Assembly (NCBI GenBank): GCA_947461445.1
Contig: CANHKV010000003.1
Span: 24,950-88,949, forward strand
Reading direction: 5' to 3'
Source: Holosporales bacterium
GTDB taxonomy: Bacteria; Pseudomonadota; Alphaproteobacteria; Holosporales; Holosporaceae
Length of the DNA stretch: 64,000 bases
Shown here: positions 20,962 through 30,514 of the stretch, piece by piece
Layout of the letters: each line of letters begins with the position of its first letter
Position numbering within the stretch: position 1 is the first letter of the stretch
Notes under the pieces: generated by a model
What the model was told of the DNA's origin: nothing
What the model saw: only the letters and a program-made list of their open reading frames with translations
Databases searched by the model: none
Position numbers and translations under genes: made by a program

Positions 20962-21156
20962 CTATAATACGAGCCGAAGACTACTTATCACCACTTGATC
21001 CACAAAAAACAGAAAAATGGCAAACATGGCCGCAATAATAAAGACAATAATGCTGGTAAACACCACGTCTCGCTGCGTTGGCCAAACAATTCGTCTGGCT
21101 TCTTGCATCACTTGATCAAAAAACAAGCGTGAAGACTTTAACCATTTTGACCCCAT
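20962..21156 (-). CDS. secE: Preprotein translocase subunit SecE
   Basis: SecE clamps the SecY channel in the inner membrane. The 64-residue product is the short single-span form typical of alphaproteobacteria. An amphipathic helix contains EARRIVWPTQRDVVFTS, followed by one membrane segment (IIVFIIAAMFAIFLFFVDQV). The ribosome site before the ATG is weak (GAGTG). It lies just upstream of nusG and 80 bases after accD, rather than after a tRNA-Trp gene. Confidence 0.95.
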   Translation of the reverse strand: MGSKWLKSSRLFFDQVMQEARRIVWPTQRDVVFTSIIVFIIAAMFAIFLFFVDQVVISSLRLVL

Positions 21157-21236
21157 ATGTCACTCATATCTTGCGGCAATCCCTTTTTATACATGATTTC
21201 GGACCATCTTGTCAATTTATGCAAAACCACCCGCAT

Positions 21237-22094
21237 TTACCCAGCCATGCTATGGTGCAAGGTCTGTAACAGATTAGAAAACGTTTCTCTGAACACGCTG
21301 CGCGATGTAATCAGATCGACAAAACCATGTTTTTTTTGAAATTCTGCAGTCTGAAAACCTTCTGGCAATGGTTGGCGTAATGTTTCTTGGATCACGCGCG
21401 CGCCCGTAAACCCAATAATGGCGCCGGGCTCTGCAAAGGTGACATCCCCCAATGCGGCAAAGGATGCAGCCACACCCCCTGTGGTGGGGTGGGCCATCAG
21501 CATCACAACGGGCAACCGGGCCTCTTTGACCATTTGCACGGCGATGGTACTGCGTGGCATTTGCATCAACGACAAAATCCCCTCTTGCATTCTTGCGCCA
21601 CCAGAAGAGGACACCATCAAAAAGCATGCCTTTTTATCCACCGCCATTCTGGCCCCCTGGATCAGAGCTTCACCCGCGGCCATACCCATGGACCCCCCAA
21701 TAAATGCAAAATTAAAACAGGCCACCACCACAGGATAGGTCCCCACCTTGCCCACAGCCAAGGTCACCGCATCGCTTTCTTTCGTTTTTTGGCGGGCGTC
21801 TTTTAATCGATCCGTGTACTTTTTTTGATCTCGAAAACCCAAAGGATCCAGAGGAACCGTGGGCAAGGGTAGAGCTTGGTAATACCCATCGTCAAATAAA
21901 TGGGCCAATCGGTGGGCCACAGGCCACATCGCGTGGTGGCCACAATGGGTGCACATAAACAAGTTGTCTTCCAGGTGTTTTTGAAAAATCATTTTTTCAC
22001 ACCCCAAGCAAGAAGACCACAGCGATTCCGGAACGTCTCGTTTTTTACCTAAAGATCGGATTTTTGGTGGAATAAAGTGCGTTAACCAGCTCAT
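21237..22094 (-). CDS. accD: Acetyl-CoA carboxylase carboxyltransferase subunit beta
   Basis: AccD joins AccA to move the carboxyl group from biotin to acetyl-CoA, the first step of fatty acid synthesis. The 285-residue product has the N-terminal zinc ribbon (CLGCEKM and CTHCGHH, about residues 30-55). The crotonase-like carboxyltransferase core contains GGSMGMAAGEALIQGA and SSSGGARMQEGILSLMQM. Its length is normal. It is co-directional with rnd upstream and secE downstream, with gaps of 99 and 80 bases. It depends on the BirA encoded at 28416 through the biotin carrier protein, which is not in this window. Confidence 0.96.
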   Translation of the reverse strand: MSWLTHFIPPKIRSLGKKRDVPESLWSSCLGCEKMIFQKHLEDNLFMCTHCGHHAMWPVAHRLAHLFDDGYYQALPLPTVPLDPLGFRDQKKYTDRLKDARQKTKESDAVTLAVGKVGTYPVVVACFNFAFIGGSMGMAAGEALIQGARMAVDKKACFLMVSSSGGARMQEGILSLMQMPRSTIAVQMVKEARLPVVMLMAHPTTGGVAASFAALGDVTFAEPGAIIGFTGARVIQETLRQPLPEGFQTAEFQKKHGFVDLITSRSVFRETFSNLLQTLHHSMAG

Positions 22095-22193
22095 CTGTCT
22101 TCAACTGTAAATTTTTCACCCATCATAACGCGCTCTGGGTCAAGCGCCTAGAGCTCTGGCAGAAAGCCACAGCCCCGTCCTAGGTTAAAAAAA

Positions 22194-22862
22194 TTAGTGT
22201 GCAAAGAGATCATCGGGAAAACCAGCCACATCCGCCACCACTCTGGTGGGTAAAAATCGACAAATGGCCTTGAACAAGTCTTGTCGGCCTTCTCTGTTCA
22301 AACGGACATCCAATTGGGATTTCAAGGCATGCAAATACAGCACATCCGATGCCGCATAATGTTTCTGAGATTCCGTCAACGTTTCCGTTCCCCAATCGGA
22401 ACATTGCTCTGATTTTGACAAATCTGCGCCCAGCAATTCGCGACACAATGACGCCAAACCATGGTACTGCGTATAGGTTCTGACCAGACGCGAAGCAATT
22501 TTTGTACAATAAATAGGGCCAGCACACAGGGCATCCAAGCCGACATACAGAGCTCTGATATCAAAACGCGCAAAATGAAAGATTTTCTCCACATTGGGAT
22601 TGGTTAACATTGCCTTTAACCTAGGAGCAGGTTGTTGGTGCTTTGCAATTTGAACCAAATGACAAACGCCATCCCCTTGGCATAATTGCACCAAACATAA
22701 CCGATCGCGTCCTGACTCTAGGCCCATGGTTTCGGTATCAATGGCAACCGATCGCTCGAACACCACGTTGTGGGGCAAATCATCGGCATATAAACGCACA
22801 TCCAAAGGCTTTTTCATCATGATTTTTGGTCCACGGACGTCCTGCAACTCTCTTATTCTCAA
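22194..22862 (-). CDS. rnd: Ribonuclease D-type 3'-5' exonuclease
   Basis: The 222-residue product is a bare DEDDy exonuclease domain. SVAIDTETMGL holds the first Asp-Glu pair, HFARFDIRAL the next Asp, and HYAASDVLYLHAL the final Tyr-Asp pair. It lacks the HRDC domains of E. coli RNase D, as is usual for the short alphaproteobacterial form that trims tRNA 3' ends. The start is taken as TTG at 22862 because a strong AGGAGG lies about six bases upstream. The nearest ATG pair (22820/22817) has no ribosome site. Confidence 0.9.
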   Translation of the reverse strand: MRIRELQDVRGPKIMMKKPLDVRLYADDLPHNVVFERSVAIDTETMGLESGRDRLCLVQLCQGDGVCHLVQIAKHQQPAPRLKAMLTNPNVEKIFHFARFDIRALYVGLDALCAGPIYCTKIASRLVRTYTQYHGLASLCRELLGADLSKSEQCSDWGTETLTESQKHYAASDVLYLHALKSQLDVRLNREGRQDLFKAICRFLPTRVVADVAGFPDDLFAH

Positions 22863-22927
22863 TGTGCTCCTCCTGTGTTATTTTGCCCCAGATTACGCCC
22901 AGAACCCCTGTGGACGCAACCCGCATG

Positions 22928-23734
22928 CTATCCTTTTGTTACAGGCATTGCACAAATAGCTGGGGCAGAACCACCCAATTTCATCCTTTTAATCAATTGA
23001 TCGCCCCTCTGGGTCCAAACATTTTTTGGAAAATTATAGGTCAACATGGCATAGGTTTTATCTGCTGCCGGCATCATGCCTAACGCCAGCTGAGTCTCGA
23101 TCAAACGGTACAAAACCTCTGGCATCAGGATGCTGCGTGGCCATTGCTCCATCAATCGCGAAAATTGAATCCACGCCGCCACATGTCGATGGTCAAACAA
23201 GGACGATTTGGCCACCAACATGCTGTGACAGGCCAAATGTTCGGATATAAATTCTTGTTTGATCTTGGCGTCGTGGGCATATTCACTGGTGGGAAAACGT
23301 CGCAATACTTCTTTAAACGCCTCTAGGGCCGATTCTGCCAGCTGTTTGTCCTTGGTCAGCCCCAACATGTCATTGTAATACGATAAGGCACGCAGGTAAT
23401 AGGCATAGGGAATGCTGGCAGATCCTGGGTGCAGATCAATGAAAACATCCAAAGAGGCAATGGCTCTGGGGAATTTTTGTGCTTTAAACGCACAATAGGC
23501 CGACAACAACTGGGCCTGACTGGTGCAATCGGAATAGGGGTGCTGGCGCTCGACCTCATCAAACGCATTGGCCGCGCGTTCATAGCTCTTTTTATCCATT
23601 AAATCTTTTGCCGTTTGATACAAATCTTTGGTTGCTTTTTCTTCATAAACAGGGGTCTTAGAGGCGCAACCAGATAAAACCAGCCCAAAGCAGAGCATAA
23701 AAAAACCATTGTTCCAAAATTGTTTATTGTCCAC
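22928..23734 (-). CDS. bamD: Outer-membrane assembly lipoprotein BamD
   Basis: BamD is the essential lipoprotein partner of BamA in beta-barrel insertion. The 268-residue product has a lipoprotein signal with lipobox VLSGC (Cys near residue 23), then tetratricopeptide-like repeats (YERAANAFDEVERQHPYS, FPRAIASLDVFIDLHPGS and others). The motif IPYAYYLRALSYY is typical of the family. The start is GTG at 23734, with AGGA eight bases upstream. It is the first gene of the long minus-strand run leading to rpoC. Confidence 0.93.
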   Translation of the reverse strand: MDNKQFWNNGFFMLCFGLVLSGCASKTPVYEEKATKDLYQTAKDLMDKKSYERAANAFDEVERQHPYSDCTSQAQLLSAYCAFKAQKFPRAIASLDVFIDLHPGSASIPYAYYLRALSYYNDMLGLTKDKQLAESALEAFKEVLRRFPTSEYAHDAKIKQEFISEHLACHSMLVAKSSLFDHRHVAAWIQFSRLMEQWPRSILMPEVLYRLIETQLALGMMPAADKTYAMLTYNFPKNVWTQRGDQLIKRMKLGGSAPAICAMPVTKG

Positions 23735-23931
23735 GCACGGAATCCTTTTTTTGATTTTTACCCACTCTATAATACATTAAAATAGCATGTTTCTTGGTGG
23801 TAACCATAGTCGCGCATTGAAACAATCTGGCTGAAAAGCCGCCCTTGTTTTTAAAACATCGGGGCAAGGGATTATCTTTATCCTAAAAAAAGAGTACGTT
23901 GTTTCTATACAGTCTCTCTCTAAAAACACCC

Positions 23932-25143
23932 ATGTCTTTATTTAAAACGCTGTCCAATAAAATGCCCTTGGTTTTGTTCGGTCTCATTGGCAGCATTCTT
24001 GCCTTTGGGCATCTTTTACCCATTGGTTTAAAATCTGGATTGTACGCGACCAGTATGTCCATAAAAGGCCTGATTGTCGGGGTTTTACCCATCATTATTT
24101 TCGGTTTGTTATTCAGTGCGGCTGTCTTGATGGCAAAAAAAGCCACCTGGATTGTTGGGTTGATTTTGGGGACGGTCTGTTTGTCCACTTTTGTGGCTGT
24201 TTTTTTGGCCCGATTTGTCGGGCTTGGTCTGTACAACATGGATTTATCCATGAGCCTGCCCCCCGTAATGACTCCATTGACTCCTTTGTGGCATTGGGAG
24301 CTGGATGCTTGGGTTTCCAACAGCATGGTCATGATGAGTGCTGTTTTTAGTGGACTAATGGGTGCTTTTTTCATGCCAGAGCGTGCCCTGATGGTGTCTA
24401 GATTTTTAGATCAGGTGGTGAACATCATTTTGAAAACATTGACTTTAGTGATTCCCATTTTTGTGGTGGGTTTTGTCATTAAATTACAGCACGAAGGGGT
24501 GTTCGTTACCGTATTGAAAAATTACTCTGTGGTGTTTGCATGCATTGCTGTAGCCCAATTTGTATATATTTTTATACTCTATTGGGTCCTGGCCAAAGGG
24601 TCTGTTTCAAAAATGTTGGGATTGATTCAAAACATGGTGCCCGCCACCATCAGTGGATTTACCAGTATGTCCAGCGCAGCCAGTATGCCATTACTGATCC
24701 AAGGGGTGGAAAAAAACATCACGCACAAACAAATGGCAAAAGTTACTGTCCCCGTTTTGGTGAATATCCACATGATCGGAGAATGCTTTACCGATGTCAT
24801 TTTGGCCTATGCGGTTTTGAAAACCTATGGCGTAGCAGACCCATCCTGGCCAAATTATTTGATGTTTTCCGTTTGGTTTTTTGTCGCACGGTTTGCCTGC
24901 GCGGGCGTTCCTGGTGGCGGAATATTGGTCATCAAATCTTTACTGCTGACCTATTTTGCCTTTACAGACGCCATGTTTTCATTAATTTATGCCCTGTATG
25001 TGTTGTTTGACCCCGTTTTAACCGCAGGAAATATTTTAGGCGATGGCGCATTGGCCCAATGGTTGGATCATATTGTGACCAAGCGTCCGCAGCTGATTTA
25101 TTCCAAGGAAGAAATTGCTCAAATGCAAGAAACACGAAAGTAA
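23932..25143 (+). CDS. Dicarboxylate/amino acid:cation symporter
   Basis: A 403-residue inner-membrane protein of the DAACS (SDF) family, which imports C4-dicarboxylates or glutamate/aspartate with Na+ or H+. It shows about eight hydrophobic segments. The re-entrant-loop signature SMSSAASMPLLI is a variant of the family's SSxATLP. Further on come VPGGGILVI and DPVLTAGNILGDGA, corresponding to the substrate-binding helix. The ATG at 23932 follows an in-frame TTG at 23899; neither has a good ribosome site. The substrate cannot be read from the sequence. Uptake of host metabolites would fit an intracellular life. Confidence 0.85.
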   Translation: MSLFKTLSNKMPLVLFGLIGSILAFGHLLPIGLKSGLYATSMSIKGLIVGVLPIIIFGLLFSAAVLMAKKATWIVGLILGTVCLSTFVAVFLARFVGLGLYNMDLSMSLPPVMTPLTPLWHWELDAWVSNSMVMMSAVFSGLMGAFFMPERALMVSRFLDQVVNIILKTLTLVIPIFVVGFVIKLQHEGVFVTVLKNYSVVFACIAVAQFVYIFILYWVLAKGSVSKMLGLIQNMVPATISGFTSMSSAASMPLLIQGVEKNITHKQMAKVTVPVLVNIHMIGECFTDVILAYAVLKTYGVADPSWPNYLMFSVWFFVARFACAGVPGGGILVIKSLLLTYFAFTDAMFSLIYALYVLFDPVLTAGNILGDGALAQWLDHIVTKRPQLIYSKEEIAQMQETRK

Positions 25144-25258
25144 TGACAATGCCGAGTATTTCTGGGGATCGGCGTTTAAAGAGACGCCATCTCTGGATTG
25201 ACTCTGCCGGTCCCTGTTTATTTATACTGTAAAGAACACAGTACAAGAACTCTTTTCC

Positions 25259-26371
25259 ATGGCTCGACCCACGAATGTTTCGTTATCACACGCTCATTTA
25301 CAGCACAATATTGCATTAATCCAAAAAAAGATCGGGAATACCCGCATCATCGCCATGGTCAAGGCCAATGCCTATGGCCATGGCATTCGCTCTGTCAGCA
25401 AACGCATTGCTCCTGTGATTGATATGTTTGGTGTGGCATCCATAGACGAAGCAATGATCTTGCGTCATATCGGATTAGACACCCCCATTATGTTGGCCGA
25501 AGGGGTGTTTCAAGCCTGCGAATGGGCCATAGCCGCACAAAATCATTGTGATGTTGTTGTGCATCATATCAGCCAAATTCAATGGCTGGATGCCCTGGAA
25601 TCCCATCGAAAAGTACGCATTTGGTTGAAAATTAATACCGGTATGAATCGTTTGGGGTTTTCCCCTTGGGAAATACCCGAACTGTATAGGCAATTGCGCC
25701 ATAATCCCCGTATCCATGGGGAAATCGGACTGATGTCTCATTTTGCATCCAGCGAGCAACCGCACTCTGTAAAAACCATGCACCAATCAGCCGCATTTAA
25801 AGATATTGTTGGGTCCATACCCTGTTTTTCTGGTCCCGTCAGTTTATGCAATTCTGGCGGCATTGTGAATCGAACGAATGATTTTTACGATTATGTTCGC
25901 CCGGGATTATTGATGTATGGTGTCCATCCTTACGATTACGCCTTGGGCCAAGCGTTTGGCCTGCGCCCTGTCATGACGTTGAAATCCCAGTTGATATCGG
26001 TCTATGGGGTCAAAGCGCACGATACCGTGGGGTATAACGAGCAGTACTCCTGCCCTGAATCTATGCCCATTGGCATTGTGGCCATTGGGTATGGCGATGG
26101 ATATCCTCTGACGGCACGTAATGGCACCCCTGTGCAGGTTAACAACACCATATGCCCTCTGATTGGGCGCGTGGCCATGGATATGCTGGCCGTTGATTTA
26201 CGGACCTACCCTGGAGCAAAAGTAGGGGACAGCGTGACCCTGTGGGGGGAACATTTGCCCGTAGAAACCATTGCGTCCTTTACCCAAGAACACAGTCATG
26301 CCATTTTAACAGGATTGCACAACCGGGTTCGGTGTTTTTGGACCGATGACCAACACGATGCTCAGGGTTAA
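25259..26371 (+). CDS. alr: Alanine racemase
   Basis: Alr makes D-alanine for peptidoglycan, using pyridoxal phosphate. The 370-residue product has the PLP lysine in AMVKANAYGHG (Lys35), the second catalytic base in VGYNEQY, and IGRVAMDMLAVDL near the C-terminus. The length is typical. No clear ribosome site precedes the ATG. It stands alone between the symporter and a C5/G6 hairpin at 26488 that probably ends its transcript. MraY in this window and the AmpD-type amidase at the right edge act on the same polymer. Confidence 0.95.
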   Translation: MARPTNVSLSHAHLQHNIALIQKKIGNTRIIAMVKANAYGHGIRSVSKRIAPVIDMFGVASIDEAMILRHIGLDTPIMLAEGVFQACEWAIAAQNHCDVVVHHISQIQWLDALESHRKVRIWLKINTGMNRLGFSPWEIPELYRQLRHNPRIHGEIGLMSHFASSEQPHSVKTMHQSAAFKDIVGSIPCFSGPVSLCNSGGIVNRTNDFYDYVRPGLLMYGVHPYDYALGQAFGLRPVMTLKSQLISVYGVKAHDTVGYNEQYSCPESMPIGIVAIGYGDGYPLTARNGTPVQVNNTICPLIGRVAMDMLAVDLRTYPGAKVGDSVTLWGEHLPVETIASFTQEHSHAILTGLHNRVRCFWTDDQHDAQG

Positions 26372-26487
26372 ACCCAATCCAGAGAGATCCTTGGGATGGA
26401 TCACCCCAACCAGGGTAACGAGAGGATTCCCTGGCCTTGAATGCAGATCACCACAAAAAGCCCCAAATACCCCCTTTTTACCCCTAG

Positions 26488-26509
26488 CCCCCTATGATTG
26501 GCTGGGGGG
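26488..26509 (+). terminator. C5/G6 hairpin after alr
   Basis: CCCCC (26488-26492) pairs with the G6 run at 26504-26509 across an 11-base loop. No T tract follows. Similar hairpins occur at 55302 and 58765. It is followed by ACACCGAGATA, which recalls the repeats near 9112. Confidence 0.5.
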
Positions 26510-26580
26510 ACACCGAGATAAATCTCTACCGCTTGTGACAAAACCCATTATCAACGCCAATGCACCACCCCAACGGGGGA

Positions 26581-28254
26581 TTAATCATCCAACCCTTGTT
26601 CCTCATCACTGCCCGAATCGCCCTGCTCTGTTCCACGGCCTAAAATCGACGATAAATAGGGACTATCAGAGGCTTTTTCACTGAAAATGATGCGGTATTT
26701 TTCCTGTAATTTTTGCTCATACGTATTGACAAATTGCTCTTTCCACTCTCGATCCAACAGTTTTGATTGTGACGATTTTTCATCAGCATCTGCAGATTTT
26801 TCTGTGGTGATGTCTGTTAACTCGACGACCACATACCCGTCATTGGTCTTGAACACAGATGTGACAGGTGGTGGAATCATTTGCAGCACATACATGGCCA
26901 TTTCTGGGGAAACATCATGGGGGATTTTGTCACGCATACGGATGGTGTGCGAGGTCATCTCTTTTTTATTAATATTGATTTCAAATTTTTGAGCTTTTTC
27001 CTTGGTCAACTCTTTGACTTTTTCTGTTTTCAAGTGATATTCGGCGGCGGCAAACCGCTCTTTCTGACTCAAAGGACGGGTACCTTGAATGCGCTGTATC
27101 TGAATCCACGCCATTCCACCCATCATGACGGGCAGATTAAAAACATCGCCCTCTTTGCCAGAAAAAACACCTTCTAGGATTTTAGACTGCACATCCTTTG
27201 GTAATGACCATTCTGACCCATCAGAACGCCGCCAGGACATGGGTGCAAAATCCAAACCTTTTCCGGAAACACTGCAGGTCACAGACCCAACAGGCCATCC
27301 TTTTTCCCCAGCCACATTTTGAATCCCTTGACCTGCCCCAACTGAATCTTGGATCAGCACCTTTAACTCTTCGTTTGTGTACTTTTTTGCTGTGGGCGAT
27401 GTGGTGGCAAAATTTGGGGTCAGCATCACACCAAATGTACGCATTTCTGGGGCAGAACGCATCCAATTGGGTGCTTTTTCAACCAAGGCATCGGTTTCTT
27501 TTTTGGCAATGTGTATATCAGATATACGGGAATAATCAAAGGCAAAAACCTTGGATCTCCAAGATCGCGTTTGACCCATACCTTTTTCTGCAAATGTTGT
27601 GTAAAAAGAGGGCAGGAACACCGTTCTGGCCAGTGCCCGTTTTAACATCATGCGACCCAGAGCCCGTTGCTCTGCGGCAATCATTTGCAACAAGGTCACC
27701 CCATTATTGCGTAAAAAGACATCCATTTTGGCTTGATCAAATCGATCTTGTGGGTCTAATAAATTCCTATTGCCTCGAAATAACACGTGGCCTGTGCTGT
27801 GCTCTGTTAGGGTAAAATCTTCTGATGATTGCATATCAGAGCCCAAGAAAAGAGGGTTTTTTTGATAAAATGCTTTTAACCTGGGTAAATTAATCCGCCC
27901 AGATTCGTCCAAAAAGCACATTTTTTCCCGCAAGGATTTTTTGGCTTGTTTTTCGGAAACCTGAATGCGTTTTTCCTTGACCTCTTGGTCCCACATGGCA
28001 TCATTTAATACTTTGCGTAACCAGTACCCATCACCATCAGGGGCGGATACCAGCATCAATTGGCCGTGGGCTTTGGCTTCTCTTATGCGATCTTTTAAGG
28101 TGTTTTCTTGAAATTTTACGTTTCCAACCGTAATCAGAGGTGATCGAAAGGAAAAAAACCTCAAATCAAAAGAGGTTGAGAGATAAGCCAACAGCATGAT
28201 GCCGATCATCCATTGACCATACTTAGAATGAGATTTTTCGCGTTCCATCACCAT
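26581..28254 (-). CDS. ppiD: PpiD-like membrane-anchored periplasmic chaperone / peptidyl-prolyl isomerase
   Basis: A 557-residue protein with a short cytoplasmic N-terminus, one membrane anchor (about residues 14-30, WMIGIMLLAYLSTSF) and a long periplasmic part. The part starts with a SurA-N-like helical region (ITVGNVKFQENTLKDRIRE). A parvulin-like region lies around residues 270-400 (ELKVLIQDSVGAGQG, KSILEGVFSGKEGDVFNLP), followed by more helices. The layout and the VFSGKEGDV pattern fit the SurA/PpiD group that helps exported proteins leave the Sec channel. The ATG at 28254 has AGGA nine bases upstream. Sequence divergence is high, so the exact family name is an inference. Confidence 0.65.
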   Translation of the reverse strand: MVMEREKSHSKYGQWMIGIMLLAYLSTSFDLRFFSFRSPLITVGNVKFQENTLKDRIREAKAHGQLMLVSAPDGDGYWLRKVLNDAMWDQEVKEKRIQVSEKQAKKSLREKMCFLDESGRINLPRLKAFYQKNPLFLGSDMQSSEDFTLTEHSTGHVLFRGNRNLLDPQDRFDQAKMDVFLRNNGVTLLQMIAAEQRALGRMMLKRALARTVFLPSFYTTFAEKGMGQTRSWRSKVFAFDYSRISDIHIAKKETDALVEKAPNWMRSAPEMRTFGVMLTPNFATTSPTAKKYTNEELKVLIQDSVGAGQGIQNVAGEKGWPVGSVTCSVSGKGLDFAPMSWRRSDGSEWSLPKDVQSKILEGVFSGKEGDVFNLPVMMGGMAWIQIQRIQGTRPLSQKERFAAAEYHLKTEKVKELTKEKAQKFEININKKEMTSHTIRMRDKIPHDVSPEMAMYVLQMIPPPVTSVFKTNDGYVVVELTDITTEKSADADEKSSQSKLLDREWKEQFVNTYEQKLQEKYRIIFSEKASDSPYLSSILGRGTEQGDSGSDEEQGLDD

Positions 28255-28415
28255 AGGGACGTCCTTTATTTATCTTTAATTTCCAGTATACCTTGGTTTT
28301 ACATCTGATCACAAGAAAGACAAGGCCCTTAAAATTTTCGCGTCTTTTTATCCCCCGAAACCCCTTTTTTTGGCCTCTGTTTTCAGGCACACTGCCACCA
28401 AAAGTGAGGCATAGA

Positions 28416-29258
28416 GTGGACAACCATCGCCCCATAACCCCTTGGTGGTCAGTACCTTCTGGCGCCATCACCAGGCATGTTTTCCACGCATCAACGTTAT
28501 GCTCTAGCCACACACTGGCCCAATATTGGATCGAGGGCAAAACAATCTCCTTGATTCCCTTTTCTATTGAAAAATTACGGCCCGATACGTGGATTTGGTT
28601 ACGGGCCAATCAGCAAACAGAGGGCAGAGGGCAGGGAGAAAATACGTTTTTTTGTCCACCTGGCGGTCTGTACGCCAGCCTCATTTGTTTTTGGCCCCAT
28701 CTGCCGATTGTTCCTCCTTTGGCCCTTGTTACGGCTCTTTCCATTGCGGAAAGCGTCTCAGAACAGTGCCAATTGAAATGGGTGAATGATGTTTTTCTAG
28801 CTGGAAACAAACTGGGCGGCATCCTGATCGATCGTCACTGGAACATCCCGTTACACCTATGCATCATCAGTTTTGGCCTTAACATCAACACTGGGCATAC
28901 ACACACACCACAGCAAAGGACCATATCCAGCTGGATGAATACGACAGGATTCAGTTTAGATTTAACAGACCTCTTGTTCCGCATCCAGAATCAATTACAA
29001 AAACGATATGGCGCCATCATCCAAAATGGTGGTTGGCTGGATCCAAACACATGTAACGCCATTAACCGGCGTTTGGGCGAATATGGACAAGAGGTTTTGT
29101 GCACCACAGCGTCGGGATCGGCACAGGGTATATGTCACGGCATTGCACCATCGGGTCGCCTAATGATTTGTTCTGAAAATGAACCAGAGGAGCACGATGT
29201 ATTGACGCTTTGCATTTTAAAAAGAAAAGAGTATAATGATGCTGTAAAGCCGTTGTAG
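28416..29258 (+). CDS. birA: Biotin--[acetyl-CoA-carboxylase] ligase
   Basis: BirA activates biotin and attaches it to the carrier protein of acetyl-CoA carboxylase. The product has the biotin-adenylate motif QTEGRGQGENTF, then PPGGLYASLI, the catalytic KWVNDVFLAGNKLGGILID and the small C-terminal beta domain. There is no N-terminal DNA-binding domain, so it is a ligase only. The start is uncertain. GTG at 28416 has GAGG six bases upstream and gives 280 residues, though the frame is open back to 28293. Its stop codon (29256-29258) lies inside the tRNA-Thr gene, and the tRNA promoter lies in its coding sequence. Confidence 0.88.
   Translation: MDNHRPITPWWSVPSGAITRHVFHASTLCSSHTLAQYWIEGKTISLIPFSIEKLRPDTWIWLRANQQTEGRGQGENTFFCPPGGLYASLICFWPHLPIVPPLALVTALSIAESVSEQCQLKWVNDVFLAGNKLGGILIDRHWNIPLHLCIISFGLNINTGHTHTPQQRTISSWMNTTGFSLDLTDLLFRIQNQLQKRYGAIIQNGGWLDPNTCNAINRRLGEYGQEVLCTTASGSAQGICHGIAPSGRLMICSENEPEEHDVLTLCILKRKEYNDAVKPL
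29210..29237 (+). promoter_or_regulatory. Promoter of tRNA-Thr
   Basis: TTGCAT (29210-29215), a 16-base spacer and a perfect TATAAT (29232-29237) lie 12 bases before the tRNA 5' end. The promoter sits inside the last codons of birA. Confidence 0.6.
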
Positions 29259-29320
29259 CTCAGTGGTAGAGCGTACCCTTGGTAAGGGTGAGGTCGAGAG
29301 TCCGATTCTCTCCAGCGGCA
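29249..29320 (+). tRNA. tRNA-Thr (anticodon GGT)
   Basis: The 72-base cloverleaf has acceptor GCCGTTG pairing with CAGCGGC, D-arm GCTC/GAGC and anticodon loop TTGGTAA with GGT. The variable loop is 5 bases and the T-arm is GAGAG/CTCTC. The T-loop reads TCCGATT, so the base normally pseudouridine 55 is C, which is unusual. The CCA end is not encoded. The first ten bases overlap the end of birA. Confidence 0.93.
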
Positions 29321-29578
29321 CATTTTTTCGGGATAAACCCTGTTTTTCAAGGCAAAAACCATTGTGCACCATCATCCATATTTCTCCTATTATACTGGCA
29401 TTCTCGGCCATTGTTTTGGGTCATTTTTTAATGCCTGTCGTGCTGAAATTTCTGATTCATTGCGGCAACCCAATTCATTGAATAGGCCCATTCAACGCAC
29501 CATTTTTGAAAGAAGTAGATTTTTCGTACATGCTGGATTATGATCAAACCATGATATACCGTTGAATATTTTGCCCTT

Positions 29579-30514
29579 ATGAACAGACCCAAACCATCCG
29601 ACACTCCTACACATGGTGATGTCAAGACTTTTCCAGAAACAGATCGACAAAAAACTCTTCGGGAATGGCGTCAATTTGGGCTGTTTTGTTTGATTGCATT
29701 AATGATTCGTTGCGTGCTTATCACCCCTTGTCGTGTGCCATCGGGATCCATGTTGCCCACACTGCAAGTTGGTGATTTTCCCGTTTTATTAAAAACAACC
29801 TATGGCTGGTCCAGATACAGCTTTTTAGGTGGGGGATACATCAATTATTTTTCCGGAAAAATTGGTGGCAAAAACATGCCCAAACGTGGCGATGTGGTGG
29901 TGTTTACCTGTCCATATGATACAACTCAGGATTTCATCAAACGTGTGGTGGGATTACCTGGTGATCGCGTGCAAATGATCAACGGCATATTCCATCTTAA
30001 TGGCAAGCCGTTACAGTTAAAACAAAAAGAAACCGGTGTCACCCAATATGATGGCAATGGCACAGTCAGAGGCGATATTTACACCGCCACATTGCCAACG
30101 GAAGGGGGCACTGTTCAGTACGATATTTTCAAACGATACGAATTCGGCCAGCCCGATTTAGACAACGGTCCAGAATACCAAATTCCGCCTGATCACTTTT
30201 TTGTTATAGGAGACAATCCAGATGGATCTGCTGACAGTCGAGAAATGACACGACTTGGTTTTATTCACAAAGACTATTTATTGGGTCGTCCATTATTCAC
30301 CTATCTTTCCATCAATCACGAAGATATTTATTGGTCAAAACCTTGGACATGGCTCTTGTTGCCGTTCAAAATTCGTCTCAATCGTTCTGTTTACCAACGC
30401 ATTCAGCCTGTATTCACCCCTGATCCGAAAGAATCTGAAAATGCTACGCCTTTACCCGATGCATCAGATCAGTCGACTCAGTCTTTAAAACAGCCATCTG
30501 AACCCAAAACATAA
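29579..30514 (+). CDS. lepB: Signal peptidase I
   Basis: LepB cleaves signal peptides on the periplasmic side of the inner membrane. The 311-residue product has one N-terminal membrane segment (about residues 33-50), the catalytic Ser in PSGSM (Ser57), and the catalytic Lys in DFIKRVVGLPGD (Lys121). The family box GDNPDGSADSR lies near residue 220. The C-terminal tail of about 40 residues is rich in Pro, Ser and Gln. It overlaps rnc by one base (TAATG), the common lepB-rnc pair; era, usually next, is absent. It would process the exported proteins encoded in this window. Confidence 0.96.
   Translation: MNRPKPSDTPTHGDVKTFPETDRQKTLREWRQFGLFCLIALMIRCVLITPCRVPSGSMLPTLQVGDFPVLLKTTYGWSRYSFLGGGYINYFSGKIGGKNMPKRGDVVVFTCPYDTTQDFIKRVVGLPGDRVQMINGIFHLNGKPLQLKQKETGVTQYDGNGTVRGDIYTATLPTEGGTVQYDIFKRYEFGQPDLDNGPEYQIPPDHFFVIGDNPDGSADSREMTRLGFIHKDYLLGRPLFTYLSINHEDIYWSKPWTWLLLPFKIRLNRSVYQRIQPVFTPDPKESENATPLPDASDQSTQSLKQPSEPKT

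Noticed and set aside
29263..29481. 72-residue ORF with a hydrophobic stretch after tRNA-Thr
   Set aside because: It begins inside the tRNA gene and lacks a ribosome site; the hydrophobic part may be a remnant but cannot be supported.
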